Positions 51,073 to 60,010 of a stretch of DNA of 64,000 nucleotides are shown here, one piece after another. This DNA is from Catellatospora vulcania (GTDB taxonomy: Bacteria > Actinomycetota > Actinomycetes > Mycobacteriales > Micromonosporaceae): positions 196,452-260,451 of the forward strand of contig NZ_ML769307.1 of NCBI RefSeq assembly GCF_009720385.1, in the 5' to 3' direction. The translations under genes and the position numbers were made by a program. Positions within the stretch are counted from its first letter, which is position 1; each line of letters begins with the position of its first letter. The notes under the pieces were generated by a model, which was given only the letters and a program-made list of their open reading frames with translations, was not told the DNA's origin and made no database searches.

Positions 51073-52281
51073 TCAGAACCAGTGCAGGCAGTGCGGCGGG
51101 CGCTCGGCGCGGAAGAGCGCGTCGGCGCGGGCGGCCGCAGCCGGGTGGTGGGCCCGGATGTGTCCGGCGCGCACGAGCGTGCTCGGGGCGGTGCCGCCGA
51201 GGTAGACCGAGCCCAGGTCGCTGACGTCCAGGGACAGGTCGGGCGCCCGGTCCGTCGGGACGCAGTCGGCCTTGCCGTCCCGGACGGTCAGCAGGTAGCG
51301 GCCGTGCTCGCCGAGGAACGGGTCGTCGACGTCGAGGACGAGTTCGCCGTCGGTGAACCAGCCGCGCGCGGTCAGCGCACGCGGCACGTCCAGCAGCCGC
51401 ACCCAGAGCCAGTCGGTGTCGCGGCCCACCTGGCCGGCGCGGTAGTCCGCGAGCTGCCAGCGCAGCGGGTGACCGGGCGGGATGTGCTTGAACACGACCT
51501 GGGTGACCAGGTCGTGCCCGAGCACGAACCGGTCCAGGGCCGAGTGGGCGTCGTCGTCGGTGGCGATGGTCTCGTCGACCGTCAGAGTGCCGTTTTCGAT
51601 CGTGTAGCTGGCGTAGCCGTCCGGGACACCGTCGGCGTCGCGGTGCACGGCGACGTAGCGCGGCTTCGCGGAGATCGGGGGCTGCCCCGCACCCAGGGCC
51701 CACCAGCGGTGTGGCCGGGACAGCGCACCGGGCTGCGCCCGGCGGTAGCGGTCGTAGACCTCTTCCAGGAGGTCGCCGCACTCGGCACGACGCAGCAGCT
51801 CGACCGAGCCGGTGTCTGCCGTTCCGTGCGCTCGGGGGGCGGTGAAGGCGGCCTGGTGGCGCTGCACGGTCAACCGGTGCGTGTAGGTCGCCGGTCCGTA
51901 GCCGAACCTGCGGTAGATCAGGGACTCGGAGGCCAGCAGCACGGAGAGGAACTCTCCGCGGGTCCGTAACCCGGTGAGCTGATGGCGCATCATCGCGCTG
52001 AGCACACCCTGGCGACGGTGCGAGGGCAGGACGCCGACGCAGGTCACCCCGGCGGCCGGAGCGAGGACCGCACCGGGCAGGGTGAGCTCGAAGGTGTACG
52101 CACCGGCGGTGCCGACGGGCCGCCCGTCCGGTGTCGAGGCGAGCAGGTTGCGGTCCATTTCGAGCGCCGACCACCAGACCCCGCCGCCCGCGGTCGGGGT
52201 CTCCGGGAACCACCCGAACGCGGCGTGGAGTGTGTCGACGAAGACGTCGCGGTCCTGGTCGGTCGTAGGGCGGATCTCCAT
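51073..52281 (-). CDS. Eis-type GNAT N-acetyltransferase
   Basis: The 402-residue protein has the three-part Eis layout: an N-terminal GNAT domain with the acetyl-CoA loop GVLPSHRRQGVLSAMM (near residue 80), a second GNAT-like domain, and a C-terminal SCP2-like domain. It ends with the free carboxylate sequence LHWF, which in Eis forms part of the active site. Tyr after FRRFGYGPAT is the likely general acid. Mycobacterial Eis acetylates aminoglycosides and lysines, but actinobacterial paralogues have varied or unknown substrates. The ATG at 52281 is preceded at a distance by GGGGAGG. Confidence 0.88.
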   Translation of the reverse strand: MEIRPTTDQDRDVFVDTLHAAFGWFPETPTAGGGVWWSALEMDRNLLASTPDGRPVGTAGAYTFELTLPGAVLAPAAGVTCVGVLPSHRRQGVLSAMMRHQLTGLRTRGEFLSVLLASESLIYRRFGYGPATYTHRLTVQRHQAAFTAPRAHGTADTGSVELLRRAECGDLLEEVYDRYRRAQPGALSRPHRWWALGAGQPPISAKPRYVAVHRDADGVPDGYASYTIENGTLTVDETIATDDDAHSALDRFVLGHDLVTQVVFKHIPPGHPLRWQLADYRAGQVGRDTDWLWVRLLDVPRALTARGWFTDGELVLDVDDPFLGEHGRYLLTVRDGKADCVPTDRAPDLSLDVSDLGSVYLGGTAPSTLVRAGHIRAHHPAAAARADALFRAERPPHCLHWF

Positions 52282-52386
52282 TGCTGCTGCTGCCTCCCCG
52301 GATGCCGCACCACGACGCGTGGTGTCCCGCCACCATGCAGGGTCGACCCGTGGCGTGGTCAAGCGATTTACGGCTGGTCCGCACAG

Positions 52387-52428
52387 CACCGCCTGGCCCT
52401 TCGCTCGGAAGTGAAGGGCCAGGCGGTG
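52387..52428. terminator. hairpin terminator of DUF1906-type gene
   Basis: Perfect 16-base arms (52387-52402 and 52413-52428) with a 10-base loop lie nine bases after the stop of the gene at 52438, on its downstream side. Confidence 0.8.
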
Positions 52429-52437
52429 GCAGGTGCG

Positions 52438-54171
52438 CTAGACCCGGGTGAAACGCACCGCGTCGGCGATGACGTAGCCGGTGCCTGTGGTCCACCGGCT
52501 CACCCCGACCTTGTCGCCGTCACCGGCGGCCAGCGTGAACACGCCCAGCGAGAGCCACTGCCCGCCGTTGACCCGCTGGTTGACGGTCACCGTCTGGTTG
52601 CCGCCGACGGCGGCCACGATGAACGGGGTCGCGTCGTTGTAGCCCGCGTTGGCCGGGTACCAGACCGAGATCTCGTACGACGCGGTCGCCGGGATGTTCA
52701 CCCGGTACCAGGCCGGGTCGCTGGCCGCGACCGGGTCGGCGAACCGGTAGTCGGCGCCGTGGCGCTGCGCGGAGAAGGCCGACGAACCCCAGTTCGCGCT
52801 GGCGGTGAACCCGCCGGCGGTGGTGTTGTCGACGACGGCGCTCCACGACGTCGGCGGCGGCTCCGTGACGCTGGTCGACACGTCGAGGTAGTTGCGGTCG
52901 ATGTTGATCTGCACCCCGCCCCAGGTCTCCAGCACGTCCCCGGAGTACTGGTGCAACCGCTGGTGGTTGGCGTAGTAGGTCGCGTTGCAGTACTGCCCGG
53001 CGTCGGTGTTGGCCACGCCGTTCCACCAGGCGATCCACAGGTGGTCCAGGCGGGTGTACGTGGGGTCGTTGTAGGCGCTGCACACGTCGGTCACGCCGGA
53101 CGAGCCGCTGGAGTACATGCCGGACAGGTAGCCGCGCACGTGCAGCTGCTGCGTCCACCCCGACAGGAACGACAGCACGGCGGCCTTGCACGACGCGTTC
53201 GACGGGTACTGCTCGATGTCGTTGTAGATCGCGCTGCCGGCGGGGATGCCCAGCGCCTGCGCGGCGCTGACCGCGCTGTTCGCTGCCGTCACGCCCTGCG
53301 AGCGCGCCGTGGTGGCGTCGGCGGACATCTTCGGCAGCCGGGTGCCGCACGGGGCCTGGCGGCCCAGCTCGATCGGGATCAGCCGCCAGCCGTTGGCGGT
53401 CTGGTTGGTCACCCAGTTCGCGGTCAGGTTCGGCTGCGAGCACGAGCGGCTCGCGCCGCTGATGTAGATGCCGACGGCCCGGTACGGCGAGCTGTTGCGC
53501 CACGTGTTCATGGTCGACTGGGAAGGCGCGGCGCAGGTGTCAAAGCCCTTGCCGGTGTATACGCCCGGCTGCGGCCCGGCCGCCGCCAGCGGCGCGGCGG
53601 CGGTGGCCGTCCGGGTGGCGGCCGCGCTGGTGAGCAGGCCGTCGGCGGACGGCCTGGCGTCGCGGCCCAGCGTCGCGGAGGCGAGGATCCGGCGCACGTC
53701 GGCCTCGGTGTCGGGGGTGTGCGCGGCGGTGACCAGCACACCGGCGTCGCGTACGGCGACCTGGACCATGTCGTCGCGGGACACCGCGCTCGCCGCGACG
53801 GCCGCGCCGGGCGGGGTCACGGCGGCCTGCGTGGTGAGGCGACCGGTGGAGACGGCGTCGAGCGGCTCGATGACCAGTGCCGCGGTGCGGCCGACGAGGT
53901 CGGCGGGGCACGTGGACTGGTCGCCCGGGTGTCCGAGGTAGACCGTCGGCCGGTCGAACCGGACACACGCCCGCGGCTCGGCGTTCAGGTCCACGACCTG
54001 CCACGAGGTGGGCACGGCCACGCGATACCCGTGGTAGGCGACGATCCGGCCGGCCTGCGCGACGGCGTCCGCGGGCCTCGCCCACGTCGGCGCGGCCGCC
54101 AGAGACGAACCGGCGACCGCGATGGTTATCGCGGCCGCCAGCACGGCTGGACCTGCTAAGACCCTTCTCAT
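52438..54171 (-). CDS. secreted DUF1906 glycoside-hydrolase-like protein with golvesin-type C-terminal domain
   Basis: The 577-residue protein has a signal peptide (RRVLAGPAVLAAAITIAVAG to about residue 32) and a poorly conserved N-terminal region. A TIM-barrel-like DUF1906 domain follows (about 205-430; GKGFDTCAAPSQSTMNTW, AVGIYISGAS, AIYNDIEQYP with an acidic pair, LDHLWIAWWNG). A C-terminal beta-sandwich (about 445-577; ADYRFADPVAASDPAWYRVN, YEISVWYPA) is of the golvesin/xanthan-lyase-associated type. The first domain is related to Rv2525c of mycobacteria, linked to cell-wall glycan. CGGAGG just before the ATG supports the start. An envelope-glycan role is inferred. Confidence 0.82.
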   Translation of the reverse strand: MRRVLAGPAVLAAAITIAVAGSSLAAAPTWARPADAVAQAGRIVAYHGYRVAVPTSWQVVDLNAEPRACVRFDRPTVYLGHPGDQSTCPADLVGRTAALVIEPLDAVSTGRLTTQAAVTPPGAAVAASAVSRDDMVQVAVRDAGVLVTAAHTPDTEADVRRILASATLGRDARPSADGLLTSAAATRTATAAAPLAAAGPQPGVYTGKGFDTCAAPSQSTMNTWRNSSPYRAVGIYISGASRSCSQPNLTANWVTNQTANGWRLIPIELGRQAPCGTRLPKMSADATTARSQGVTAANSAVSAAQALGIPAGSAIYNDIEQYPSNASCKAAVLSFLSGWTQQLHVRGYLSGMYSSGSSGVTDVCSAYNDPTYTRLDHLWIAWWNGVANTDAGQYCNATYYANHQRLHQYSGDVLETWGGVQINIDRNYLDVSTSVTEPPPTSWSAVVDNTTAGGFTASANWGSSAFSAQRHGADYRFADPVAASDPAWYRVNIPATASYEISVWYPANAGYNDATPFIVAAVGGNQTVTVNQRVNGGQWLSLGVFTLAAGDGDKVGVSRWTTGTGYVIADAVRFTRV

Positions 54172-54414
54172 GGGAGCCTCCGGGGGTGTGAAGGAATTTT
54201 CAACACAGACATCAATGTGTGGAGAATTCCTACCACGTATTCATAACAGCCGCTAGGCTTGCGACCGGTGGATCATTGCGCGGGCGATTGCCGGGAGATC
54301 CTCGTCGGACGTAGGGTGTGGACACACGACTGGCGCGGGTGGGCGACCACCGGGGAGTGAAAGTCGGGGCGTCGACCGCCTGGGTGCCCTCGTCTGAGAC
54401 GAGGAGACGCGCCC

Positions 54415-55275
54415 GTGACCTTCCGCCACCGCATCCTGCACCTGTCCGACACCCACCTGAACAGTCCTGCCGTCAACGCCCCGGCAGCCCTCGCACGAAT
54501 CCTCCACGACGCGCGCCACGTGCCGGACCTGGATCTGGTCGTCGTCAGCGGCGACATCGCCGACGACGGCTCTGTCCAAGCCTGCGTCGACGTGCGTGAG
54601 CAGGTGGGCCGGTTCTGTGCGGAACGCGGCATCCCGCATGTCTACTGCACAGGCAACCACGACACCCGTGAAGCGTTCGCTTCGGCGCTCGGGTCCGGCC
54701 ACCTGGCGGCCGACGGCGCCGACATCGGTGCGGCCATGTCGGGCGCGTCCGGCGAGCGTGCCGCTGTCAGCAGCGTCAACGGCCTGCGTGTGATCACTTT
54801 GGACAGCCTCGTGCCCGGCCAGGTGCATGGACATCTCAGCCCGGTCCAGCTCTCGTGGCTGCGGGACGTACTGGCGGAGCCCGCCCCGGCGGGCACGATC
54901 GTGGTCTTGCACCACCCGCCGATCGCTGTGCCGACCTCGCCGATCATGGACATCGTGAATCTGCGCAACGGTGCTGACCTCGCGGACGCGGTGGAGGGCA
55001 CCGACGTCCGGGCGATTCTGTGCGGCCACTTCCATCTGCAGCTGTCCGGCCTGCTGCGCGGTATACCGGTGTGGGTGACGCCCGGCGTGGTCACCCGCAT
55101 CGACTTCACCGAGCGGCCGCAGTGGGAACGGGCGGTACTGGGGGCCGGGGCCACTGTGGTCGATCTCGGCGGCCCGGCGTCCCCGCTCTTCCACGTGCTG
55201 CACGCCCGCGACCCCCGGGCCGGCGAGCAGGTGTACCTAGTCGACGCGGCCTCGGGCGCGGACGTGAGCCCGTAA
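54415..55275 (+). CDS. calcineurin-like metallophosphoesterase (Icc/CpdA type)
   Basis: The 286-residue protein shows the full set of metallophosphoesterase motifs: LHLSDTHLN (Asp-x-His), VVSGDIADDG, CTGNHDTREA, VVLHHPPIAV and CGHFHLQLSG. The order and spacing are those of CpdA-like cyclic nucleotide phosphodiesterases, which use a two-metal (Fe/Mn) site, though actinobacterial members also act on other phosphodiesters. No signal peptide. GTG start after GAGGAGA. It may hydrolyse cAMP or 2',3'-cyclic nucleotides; substrate not determinable. Confidence 0.85.
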   Translation: MTFRHRILHLSDTHLNSPAVNAPAALARILHDARHVPDLDLVVVSGDIADDGSVQACVDVREQVGRFCAERGIPHVYCTGNHDTREAFASALGSGHLAADGADIGAAMSGASGERAAVSSVNGLRVITLDSLVPGQVHGHLSPVQLSWLRDVLAEPAPAGTIVVLHHPPIAVPTSPIMDIVNLRNGADLADAVEGTDVRAILCGHFHLQLSGLLRGIPVWVTPGVVTRIDFTERPQWERAVLGAGATVVDLGGPASPLFHVLHARDPRAGEQVYLVDAASGADVSP

Positions 55276-55299
55276 GCGCAGGTCGTGCCGCGGGCAGAA

Positions 55300-55357
55300 T
55301 TGACATGCAGCCTTCTGGCTGCCTATCGTGAAGACATGCAGCCGAACGGCTGCATGT
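55300..55357 (+). promoter_or_regulatory. promoter with two ArsR-type dyads
   Basis: TTGACA (55300-55305) and, after 17 bases, CTATCG/TATCGT form a probable -35/-10 pair. A perfect dyad with 10-base arms (55334-55343 and 55348-55357, ACATGCAGCC/GGCTGCATGT) covers the expected start region. A second, degenerate copy (55303-55322, ACATGCAGCC ttct GGCTGC) covers the -35. The copies are 31 bp apart. Binding would block the promoter of the ArsR-fusion gene, giving autorepression. Confidence 0.75.
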
Positions 55358-55367
55358 GGGGGCGGCG

Positions 55368-56156
55368 ATGGACGACGTGTTCAAGGCGCTGGCGGATCCG
55401 AGCCGCCGCGCCCTGCTGGACAGCCTCAACACCCGCAACGGGCAGACCCTGCGCGAACTGTGCGCGGGGCTGGAGATGGCGCGGCAGTCGGTGAGCAAGC
55501 ACCTCGCGGTGCTGGAGGACGCCAACCTGGTCACCACGGTGTGGCGGGGCAGGGAGAAACTGCACTTCCTCAACGCTGAGCCGATCAACGCCATCGCCGA
55601 CCGCTGGATCGACCGCTACCACCGCGGGCGGGTGCACGTCCTCGCGGACCTCAAGACGGCATTGGAGCAGCAGACCATGGACGAGTTCGTCTACACGACC
55701 TACATCCGGACCACGCCGCAGCAGCTGTGGCAGGCCATCACCGACCCGGCCTTCACCACGCGGTACTGGCAGGTCACCTTCGAGACGGACTGGCAGGTCG
55801 GCTCGGCCATGACCTGGGAGCGTCTCGGCGTGGTCATGGCCGACCCGGCGCAGGTCGTGCTGGAGGCCGAGCCCTACCGGCGGCTGTCCTACACCTGGCA
55901 CACCTTCACGCCCGAATTCGCCAAGTCCGTCGACCTCGACGAGGACCTGCGCCGGAAGCTCGCCGCCGAGCAGCGCTCGAAGGTCAGCTTCGATCTGGAG
56001 CAGGACGGCGACCTGGTCAAGCTCACCGTCGTGCACGACGGGTTCGCGCCCGGCAGCGCCCTGCCGGGCATGGTCAGCCAGGGCTGGCCGCACCTGCTGT
56101 CGGACCTGAAGACCCTGCTGGAGACCGGCCGCACGATGGCCGAGGCGGCAGCCTAG
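55368..56156 (+). CDS. ArsR-type repressor fused to an SRPBCC (AHSA1-like) domain
   Basis: The 262-residue protein joins an N-terminal winged HTH of the ArsR/SmtB type (about residues 3-95; VFKALADPSRRALLDSLNTR, LEMARQSVSKHLAVLEDANL) to a C-terminal SRPBCC/START-like ligand-binding fold (about 105-255; FVYTTYIRTTPQQLWQAITD, YTWHTFTPEF). These two functions are usually encoded by adjacent overlapping genes. Here they are one chain. No metal-binding cysteines are seen in the HTH part, so the SRPBCC domain, which binds hydrophobic small molecules, is the likely sensor. The stop overlaps that of the convergent hydrolase gene in CTAG. Confidence 0.88.
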   Translation: MDDVFKALADPSRRALLDSLNTRNGQTLRELCAGLEMARQSVSKHLAVLEDANLVTTVWRGREKLHFLNAEPINAIADRWIDRYHRGRVHVLADLKTALEQQTMDEFVYTTYIRTTPQQLWQAITDPAFTTRYWQVTFETDWQVGSAMTWERLGVVMADPAQVVLEAEPYRRLSYTWHTFTPEFAKSVDLDEDLRRKLAAEQRSKVSFDLEQDGDLVKLTVVHDGFAPGSALPGMVSQGWPHLLSDLKTLLETGRTMAEAAA

Positions 56157-57076
56157 GCCGGGGCCAGGTACTTGTCGAAGAACGCGTCGAGGCGCTCCAC
56201 GGCCGGGGTCACGTACTCGGGCTTGTCGTAGAGGTCGATGTGCGTCGCCCCGTCGATCAGGTACAGCTCCTTGGGCTCCTTGGCCTGGGCGTACGCCTGC
56301 TCGCTGAAGTACTTCGTGTCCGCCATGGTGCCCGCGATCATCAGCAGCGGCCGGGGCGAGATCAGGTCCACATGGTCGTAGGAGTCGAATGCCATGATCC
56401 GGTCGAGGCCGGCCACGACGTACCAGTTCTTCGCATTCGGGTGCTGGGCGCGGGGTGTGCGGTAGTAGTCGGTGCCCTCGGCGTACAGCGCCGGGGTGTC
56501 CTCGGTGACCTCGGCCGGGGTGTCCGGCACGATGTGCTCCAGGCGGGCCGGCTTGCCGTGCGCCTGGTCGGTGCGGTCCTGCGCGGCGGCCTCCAGCAGC
56601 CCGTCGCGCAGCTCCGCGTCGCCGTTCCCGCCGAGCCCGTCGCGGAACAGCGAACCCATGTCGGCGGCGCTGACCGTGGCGACCGCCTTGATGCGGTGGT
56701 CGGTGGCCGCCGTGTAGGGCACGTAGCCGCCCGACGCGCAGATGCCCAGCGCGCCGATGCGTGCCGGGTCGACCTCGTCCGCGGTGGTCAGGTAGCTGAC
56801 GGCGCTGCGGATGTCCTCGGCCCGCGCGAACGGGTCCTCCAGGAAACGCGGCTCGCCCGCGCTCTCGCCCTGGTACGAGGCGTCGAAGGCGAGGGTGACG
56901 TTGCCCTTCATGCACAGCTTCTGCGCGTACAGGCCGGCGGTCTGCTCCTTGACCCCGCCGAACGGGTGGCTGACCACGATTGCCGGCAGCTTCTGCCCGG
57001 CCTGGTAGTCGTCGGGGACGTAGAGGTCGCCCTTGATGTCGAGCCCGTTGCTCTGGAACGTGACGCTCTTCTTCAC
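56153..57076 (-). CDS. alpha/beta hydrolase (dienelactone-hydrolase/YcjY-like)
   Basis: The 307-residue protein has the alpha/beta hydrolase fold. The oxyanion region is SHPFGGVKEQTAGLYAQ. The nucleophile elbow GICASGGY carries Cys (or a displaced Ser) in place of the classical GxSxG. The acid Asp lies in a later strand, and His is in GATHIDLYD. The elbow with Cys is typical of dienelactone-hydrolase-like and YcjY/peptidase-S9-like members. Substrate unknown. Its neighbour is the ArsR-SRPBCC regulator, with overlapping convergent stops, which hints at shared physiology. No signal peptide. Confidence 0.82.
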   Translation of the reverse strand: MKKSVTFQSNGLDIKGDLYVPDDYQAGQKLPAIVVSHPFGGVKEQTAGLYAQKLCMKGNVTLAFDASYQGESAGEPRFLEDPFARAEDIRSAVSYLTTADEVDPARIGALGICASGGYVPYTAATDHRIKAVATVSAADMGSLFRDGLGGNGDAELRDGLLEAAAQDRTDQAHGKPARLEHIVPDTPAEVTEDTPALYAEGTDYYRTPRAQHPNAKNWYVVAGLDRIMAFDSYDHVDLISPRPLLMIAGTMADTKYFSEQAYAQAKEPKELYLIDGATHIDLYDKPEYVTPAVERLDAFFDKYLAPA

Positions 57077-57192
57077 GCGCCCTCTCCTCAGCTGACGAGG
57101 GGGTGAACGACCCGATTTTACCGAGTCCGCGGGCCGTCCGACCGCCGAAGACCGGACAGCGGCGCTCGTACGCCTGGACTACTGTGCGGGCC

Positions 57193-58143
57193 GTGATCGA
57201 CACCCCACTCGTCGCCGTCCGCCGGGCCTCGCTGTCGGGCCGGGACCGCCGGAGCGTGATCGAGCAGGCTGCGCAGGGCCGACCGCACCCAGATCCGGCG
57301 GTGGCCGCGGCGGCCGTGGCGCAGGTGCGCCGCATGAACAGCCGCGACCGGATGGTGTCGCACCTGCTCCTGGGCGTGTCCGGGGTCGCGTTCTTCGGGA
57401 CCGGTCTCGCGATCCTGATAGTGGGCGGGGAGATCCATGACGGGCCGTGGTGGCTGGTGGTGCAATTCGCCTTCATGGCGCCCGGAGCCGTCATCCTGAC
57501 CGCGGATTGGGTGCCGCGGACAGGCCGGCGCGGACTGCAGCCCCACGTCGAGCTGCCGAACCTGCGTCTGCTGCTCGACCGTGCCGCCTCGCTGCCCGCC
57601 TTGCCGGTGACCCTCGCTCCCGCCCGCGGGCCGCGACCCTGGTGGGTGGCGGCGATGGTGCTCGCCACGGCCGCGCTCGCCTGGTTCACCTGGCGCAACC
57701 TGCATATGCCGGCCGATCCGCTGGAGGCCTTGCGGCACATCGCGTTCAGCCTGCTCGTCTGGGCGGTCTTCCTGCTGTGGAGAGCAGGCGTCTCGCTCGT
57801 GCGACGGTGGCGGCGCCAGCCTGCACCGGACGCTACGACTGCAGACGCGGCCGTGTCACTGATCGGCGGGCCGCTGCCGATGACCGTGAATGCGGCCGGT
57901 CTGCGCTGCGGATCGCCGCCGGTGGCCGTCGGCTGGTCCGAGGTGAGCGCGGTCGACCTGCTCGGGCCGACGCCCGCAGAGCCTGAGACGGCCATGGCGG
58001 TGCGCTGGTCGCTGCGGGGCCGCGCCCCGATCGTCGTCGAGGCGGACGACATGGCGCAGCCGCCGGAGACCGCCATCCGTGCGACGTGGGCCTACCGTCC
58101 GGACCTGCGATGGCGTCCCGTGGATGAGGGCCGGCCCAGGTGA
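57193..58143 (+). CDS. hypothetical four-helix membrane protein
   Basis: From the GTG at 57193 the protein has 316 residues. It is not recognised. Two N-terminal helix pairs are predicted (about residues 53-78, 84-108, then 150-170 and 180-203), each separated by short loops. A cytoplasmic C-terminal domain of about 100 residues contains LPMTVNAAGLRCGSPPVAVG and VGWSEVSAVDLLG, which looks PH-like. An alternative start at 57103 adds 30 residues without protein character. No neighbour suggests a role. Confidence 0.6.
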   Translation: MIDTPLVAVRRASLSGRDRRSVIEQAAQGRPHPDPAVAAAAVAQVRRMNSRDRMVSHLLLGVSGVAFFGTGLAILIVGGEIHDGPWWLVVQFAFMAPGAVILTADWVPRTGRRGLQPHVELPNLRLLLDRAASLPALPVTLAPARGPRPWWVAAMVLATAALAWFTWRNLHMPADPLEALRHIAFSLLVWAVFLLWRAGVSLVRRWRRQPAPDATTADAAVSLIGGPLPMTVNAAGLRCGSPPVAVGWSEVSAVDLLGPTPAEPETAMAVRWSLRGRAPIVVEADDMAQPPETAIRATWAYRPDLRWRPVDEGRPR

Positions 58144-58159
58144 GCGTGGCGGCCCGCCG

Positions 58160-58549
58160 TCAGCGGTCCGGCAGTAGTGCCGCAGTGACGGCGGTGAGCC
58201 GGCTGAGGCCGTCGGCTGGCACGTGGAGAGTGAGCGTCACGCCGGCCGTGCTGGTGTCGATCACCTCCAACAGGACGGCAGCCAGCTCGGGTGCCCCGGT
58301 CAGGAGGTCTTCGGCGTGGCTGACGGTCACCGTCGATGCGGAGACGGCGGCGACGTCGCGCAGGCAGTCGGCGAGCGCGTCCCAGTTGTGTCCGAAGTGG
58401 TCGGGGAACCGCAGCGCGCGGGCGAACTCGGCGAACAGGCCGCTCCTGGTGCGGCAGGCCCGCCCGTCGATCGCCGCGGCGTCGTCGGGTGCCGCAGCCG
58501 CGGTCACGGTCAGCCACCCGGGCAGGGGGCCGGCGGCGCGGTGCGGCAT
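58160..58549 (-). CDS. barstar-family ribonuclease inhibitor
   Basis: The 129-residue protein contains the barstar fold signature: a segment binding the active site (LFAEFARALRFPDHFGHNWD) with the Asp-containing helix and conserved Trp, then DALADCLRDV. The gene starts 20 bases after the stop of a secreted guanyl-type ribonuclease gene on the same strand. This is the arrangement of a nuclease and its cytoplasmic immunity protein. It would neutralise misdirected or incoming ribonuclease. Length is slightly above Bacillus barstar (about 90 residues), with extra ends. Confidence 0.85.
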   Translation of the reverse strand: MPHRAAGPLPGWLTVTAAAAPDDAAAIDGRACRTRSGLFAEFARALRFPDHFGHNWDALADCLRDVAAVSASTVTVSHAEDLLTGAPELAAVLLEVIDTSTAGVTLTLHVPADGLSRLTAVTAALLPDR

Positions 58550-58569
58550 CGCCGCCCCCTGCGTCGGTG

Positions 58570-58992
58570 TCACAGCCGGTAGAAGTCGGTGTAGTGGTTG
58601 GGCGAGAACCAGGTCACGCCGGTGCTGCGGTTGACCACGATGCGGTAGGCGTCGCGGGCCGCGCCCCGGGCGCGGGGATACACGTCGTACTCGTAGTAGG
58701 TCGCGCCGGAGGGCAGCTGACCCTCGCGGTTGTAGAACCGGCCGCCGGTGTAGTTGTAGAGGCCGTTGCTCCAGGAGTACCAGCCCGCGGTGGTCGGGAA
58801 GCCCTTGGCGGACCAGCCGGAGCGGGCCGCGCGGGCGTCGGCGCAGCGGGACATGGTGCAGGTGCTGTAGACCGCGGCTTCGGCGGGCGCGGCGGCCGCG
58901 GGCACGAACAGCGCGCCGCCGAGCATGGCGACGACGAGGGCGAGGCGCAGCAGCCATACCGGCCGGACTGCGGAACGGGAAGCGATGGACAC
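58570..58992 (-). CDS. secreted guanyl-specific ribonuclease (RNase Sa/barnase-like)
   Basis: The 140-residue precursor has a signal peptide (MSIASRSAVRPVWLLRLALV to about residue 38). The mature domain matches the RNase Sa fold: FYNREGQLP (compare FQNRESVLP), YYEYDVYP with the catalytic base Glu at residue 101, Arg at 113 and 117, and the catalytic His in SPNHYTDF at residue 133. The Glu-Arg-Arg-His spacing agrees with RNase Sa apart from one extra residue. It cleaves RNA after guanosine. Two or three cysteines lie near the mature N-terminus. An AT-rich promoter region (59055-59085) lies upstream, and the barstar gene follows. Confidence 0.88.
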   Translation of the reverse strand: MSIASRSAVRPVWLLRLALVVAMLGGALFVPAAAAPAEAAVYSTCTMSRCADARAARSGWSAKGFPTTAGWYSWSNGLYNYTGGRFYNREGQLPSGATYYEYDVYPRARGAARDAYRIVVNRSTGVTWFSPNHYTDFYRL

Positions 58993-59087
58993 GGAAGACC
59001 TCCACTGCCGGGGACGACGCGACCATCGTCAGGTCCACACGGCAATGCATGGAAGTCTGTGGATGTAAATTTATCTACAATGGTGGA

Positions 59088-59843
59088 TTAACGAGGTGAG
59101 GTTCGCAGCCAGTCGCCGATCAGGTCGGCGATGACCGCGGCGGCCTTGTCGTTGAGGTGGATGTGGTCGGTGAGCAGGGTCAGCCCGTTGGCCGCCGAGA
59201 TGTCGTCCCAGGAGCGGCGCAGCACCAGGTGCTGGAACGTCGTCCGCAGCGCCAGGCCGAGCCTGCCCTCGTACGGCGGCGGCCGGTGTCCCGGCGGCAG
59301 CAGCGCGGTCAGCTTCTCGTACAGCGGCAGGCACGGCACCCCGCGCCCCTCCGCGACCGCGCGCAGCTCCGCGTTGTACTCCCGCACCCGCTGGTTCATC
59401 GTGCTCGACAGATCCTCGCCCAGTGGCGGCAGGTCCAGCACGGCCAGCCGCGCCGACGTGCCGTTGCGCAGCCGGTCCAGGATCGCCTCGACGTTCTCCA
59501 GGTACCACTCCAGGCTCGGCACGGCCGGCAGGCGCTGCTGGCGGCGGTGGTGCCGGGCCCACCGCGCGTCGTACGTGGCGTTGACGTCGTTCGTGCCGAC
59601 GAGCAGGGTGACCGCGTCCGGGCGGCAGGCGATGACCTCGTCGAGGCGCCGCAGCACGTTCCAGGCGAGGTTGCCGTCGACCCCGGCGTTGACGAACCGG
59701 TAACCGGCCGGGCCGAGCCGGTCGTGCAGCAGGCTCACGTAGTTCGCGCTGGCCAGACCGCGGGTGATGCTGTCGCCCGCGCACACGACTTCCTTCGCCG
59801 GGCCGACCGCGCCGCGCCGCTTCCCCCAGGACGTGACACCCAC
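59088..59843 (-). CDS. SGNH/GDSL-family hydrolase
   Basis: The 251-residue protein has the four blocks of SGNH hydrolases: GDSITRG (nucleophile Ser in VCAGDSITRG near residue 24), a Gly in block II (AGVDGN), TLLVGTNDVN (Asn) and TDHIHLNDKA (catalytic Asp-x-x-His). It hydrolyses esters or thioesters. The block wording with VGTNDVN fits the lysophospholipase/rhamnogalacturonan-acetylesterase-like branch. No signal peptide is evident, so it is probably cytosolic. The ATG at 59843 is the first in frame with protein-like sequence. Confidence 0.85.
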   Translation of the reverse strand: MGVTSWGKRRGAVGPAKEVVCAGDSITRGLASANYVSLLHDRLGPAGYRFVNAGVDGNLAWNVLRRLDEVIACRPDAVTLLVGTNDVNATYDARWARHHRRQQRLPAVPSLEWYLENVEAILDRLRNGTSARLAVLDLPPLGEDLSSTMNQRVREYNAELRAVAEGRGVPCLPLYEKLTALLPPGHRPPPYEGRLGLALRTTFQHLVLRRSWDDISAANGLTLLTDHIHLNDKAAAVIADLIGDWLRTSPR

Positions 59844-60010
59844 GGCGGCCTGCTTCCTCGTGGCTGCCGGGCCGGTCCCGGCGGTGGTCCATGAACGTTA
59901 ACAAGGCCGCCGGCCGGGCACGGGGCGGTCGCGCCGATTCATTGACAGAGCCACATGCGACAGCTAGCGTTCGGCGCTACTGGCAGCAAACCTTACAGTT
60001 TGGAGAGACC

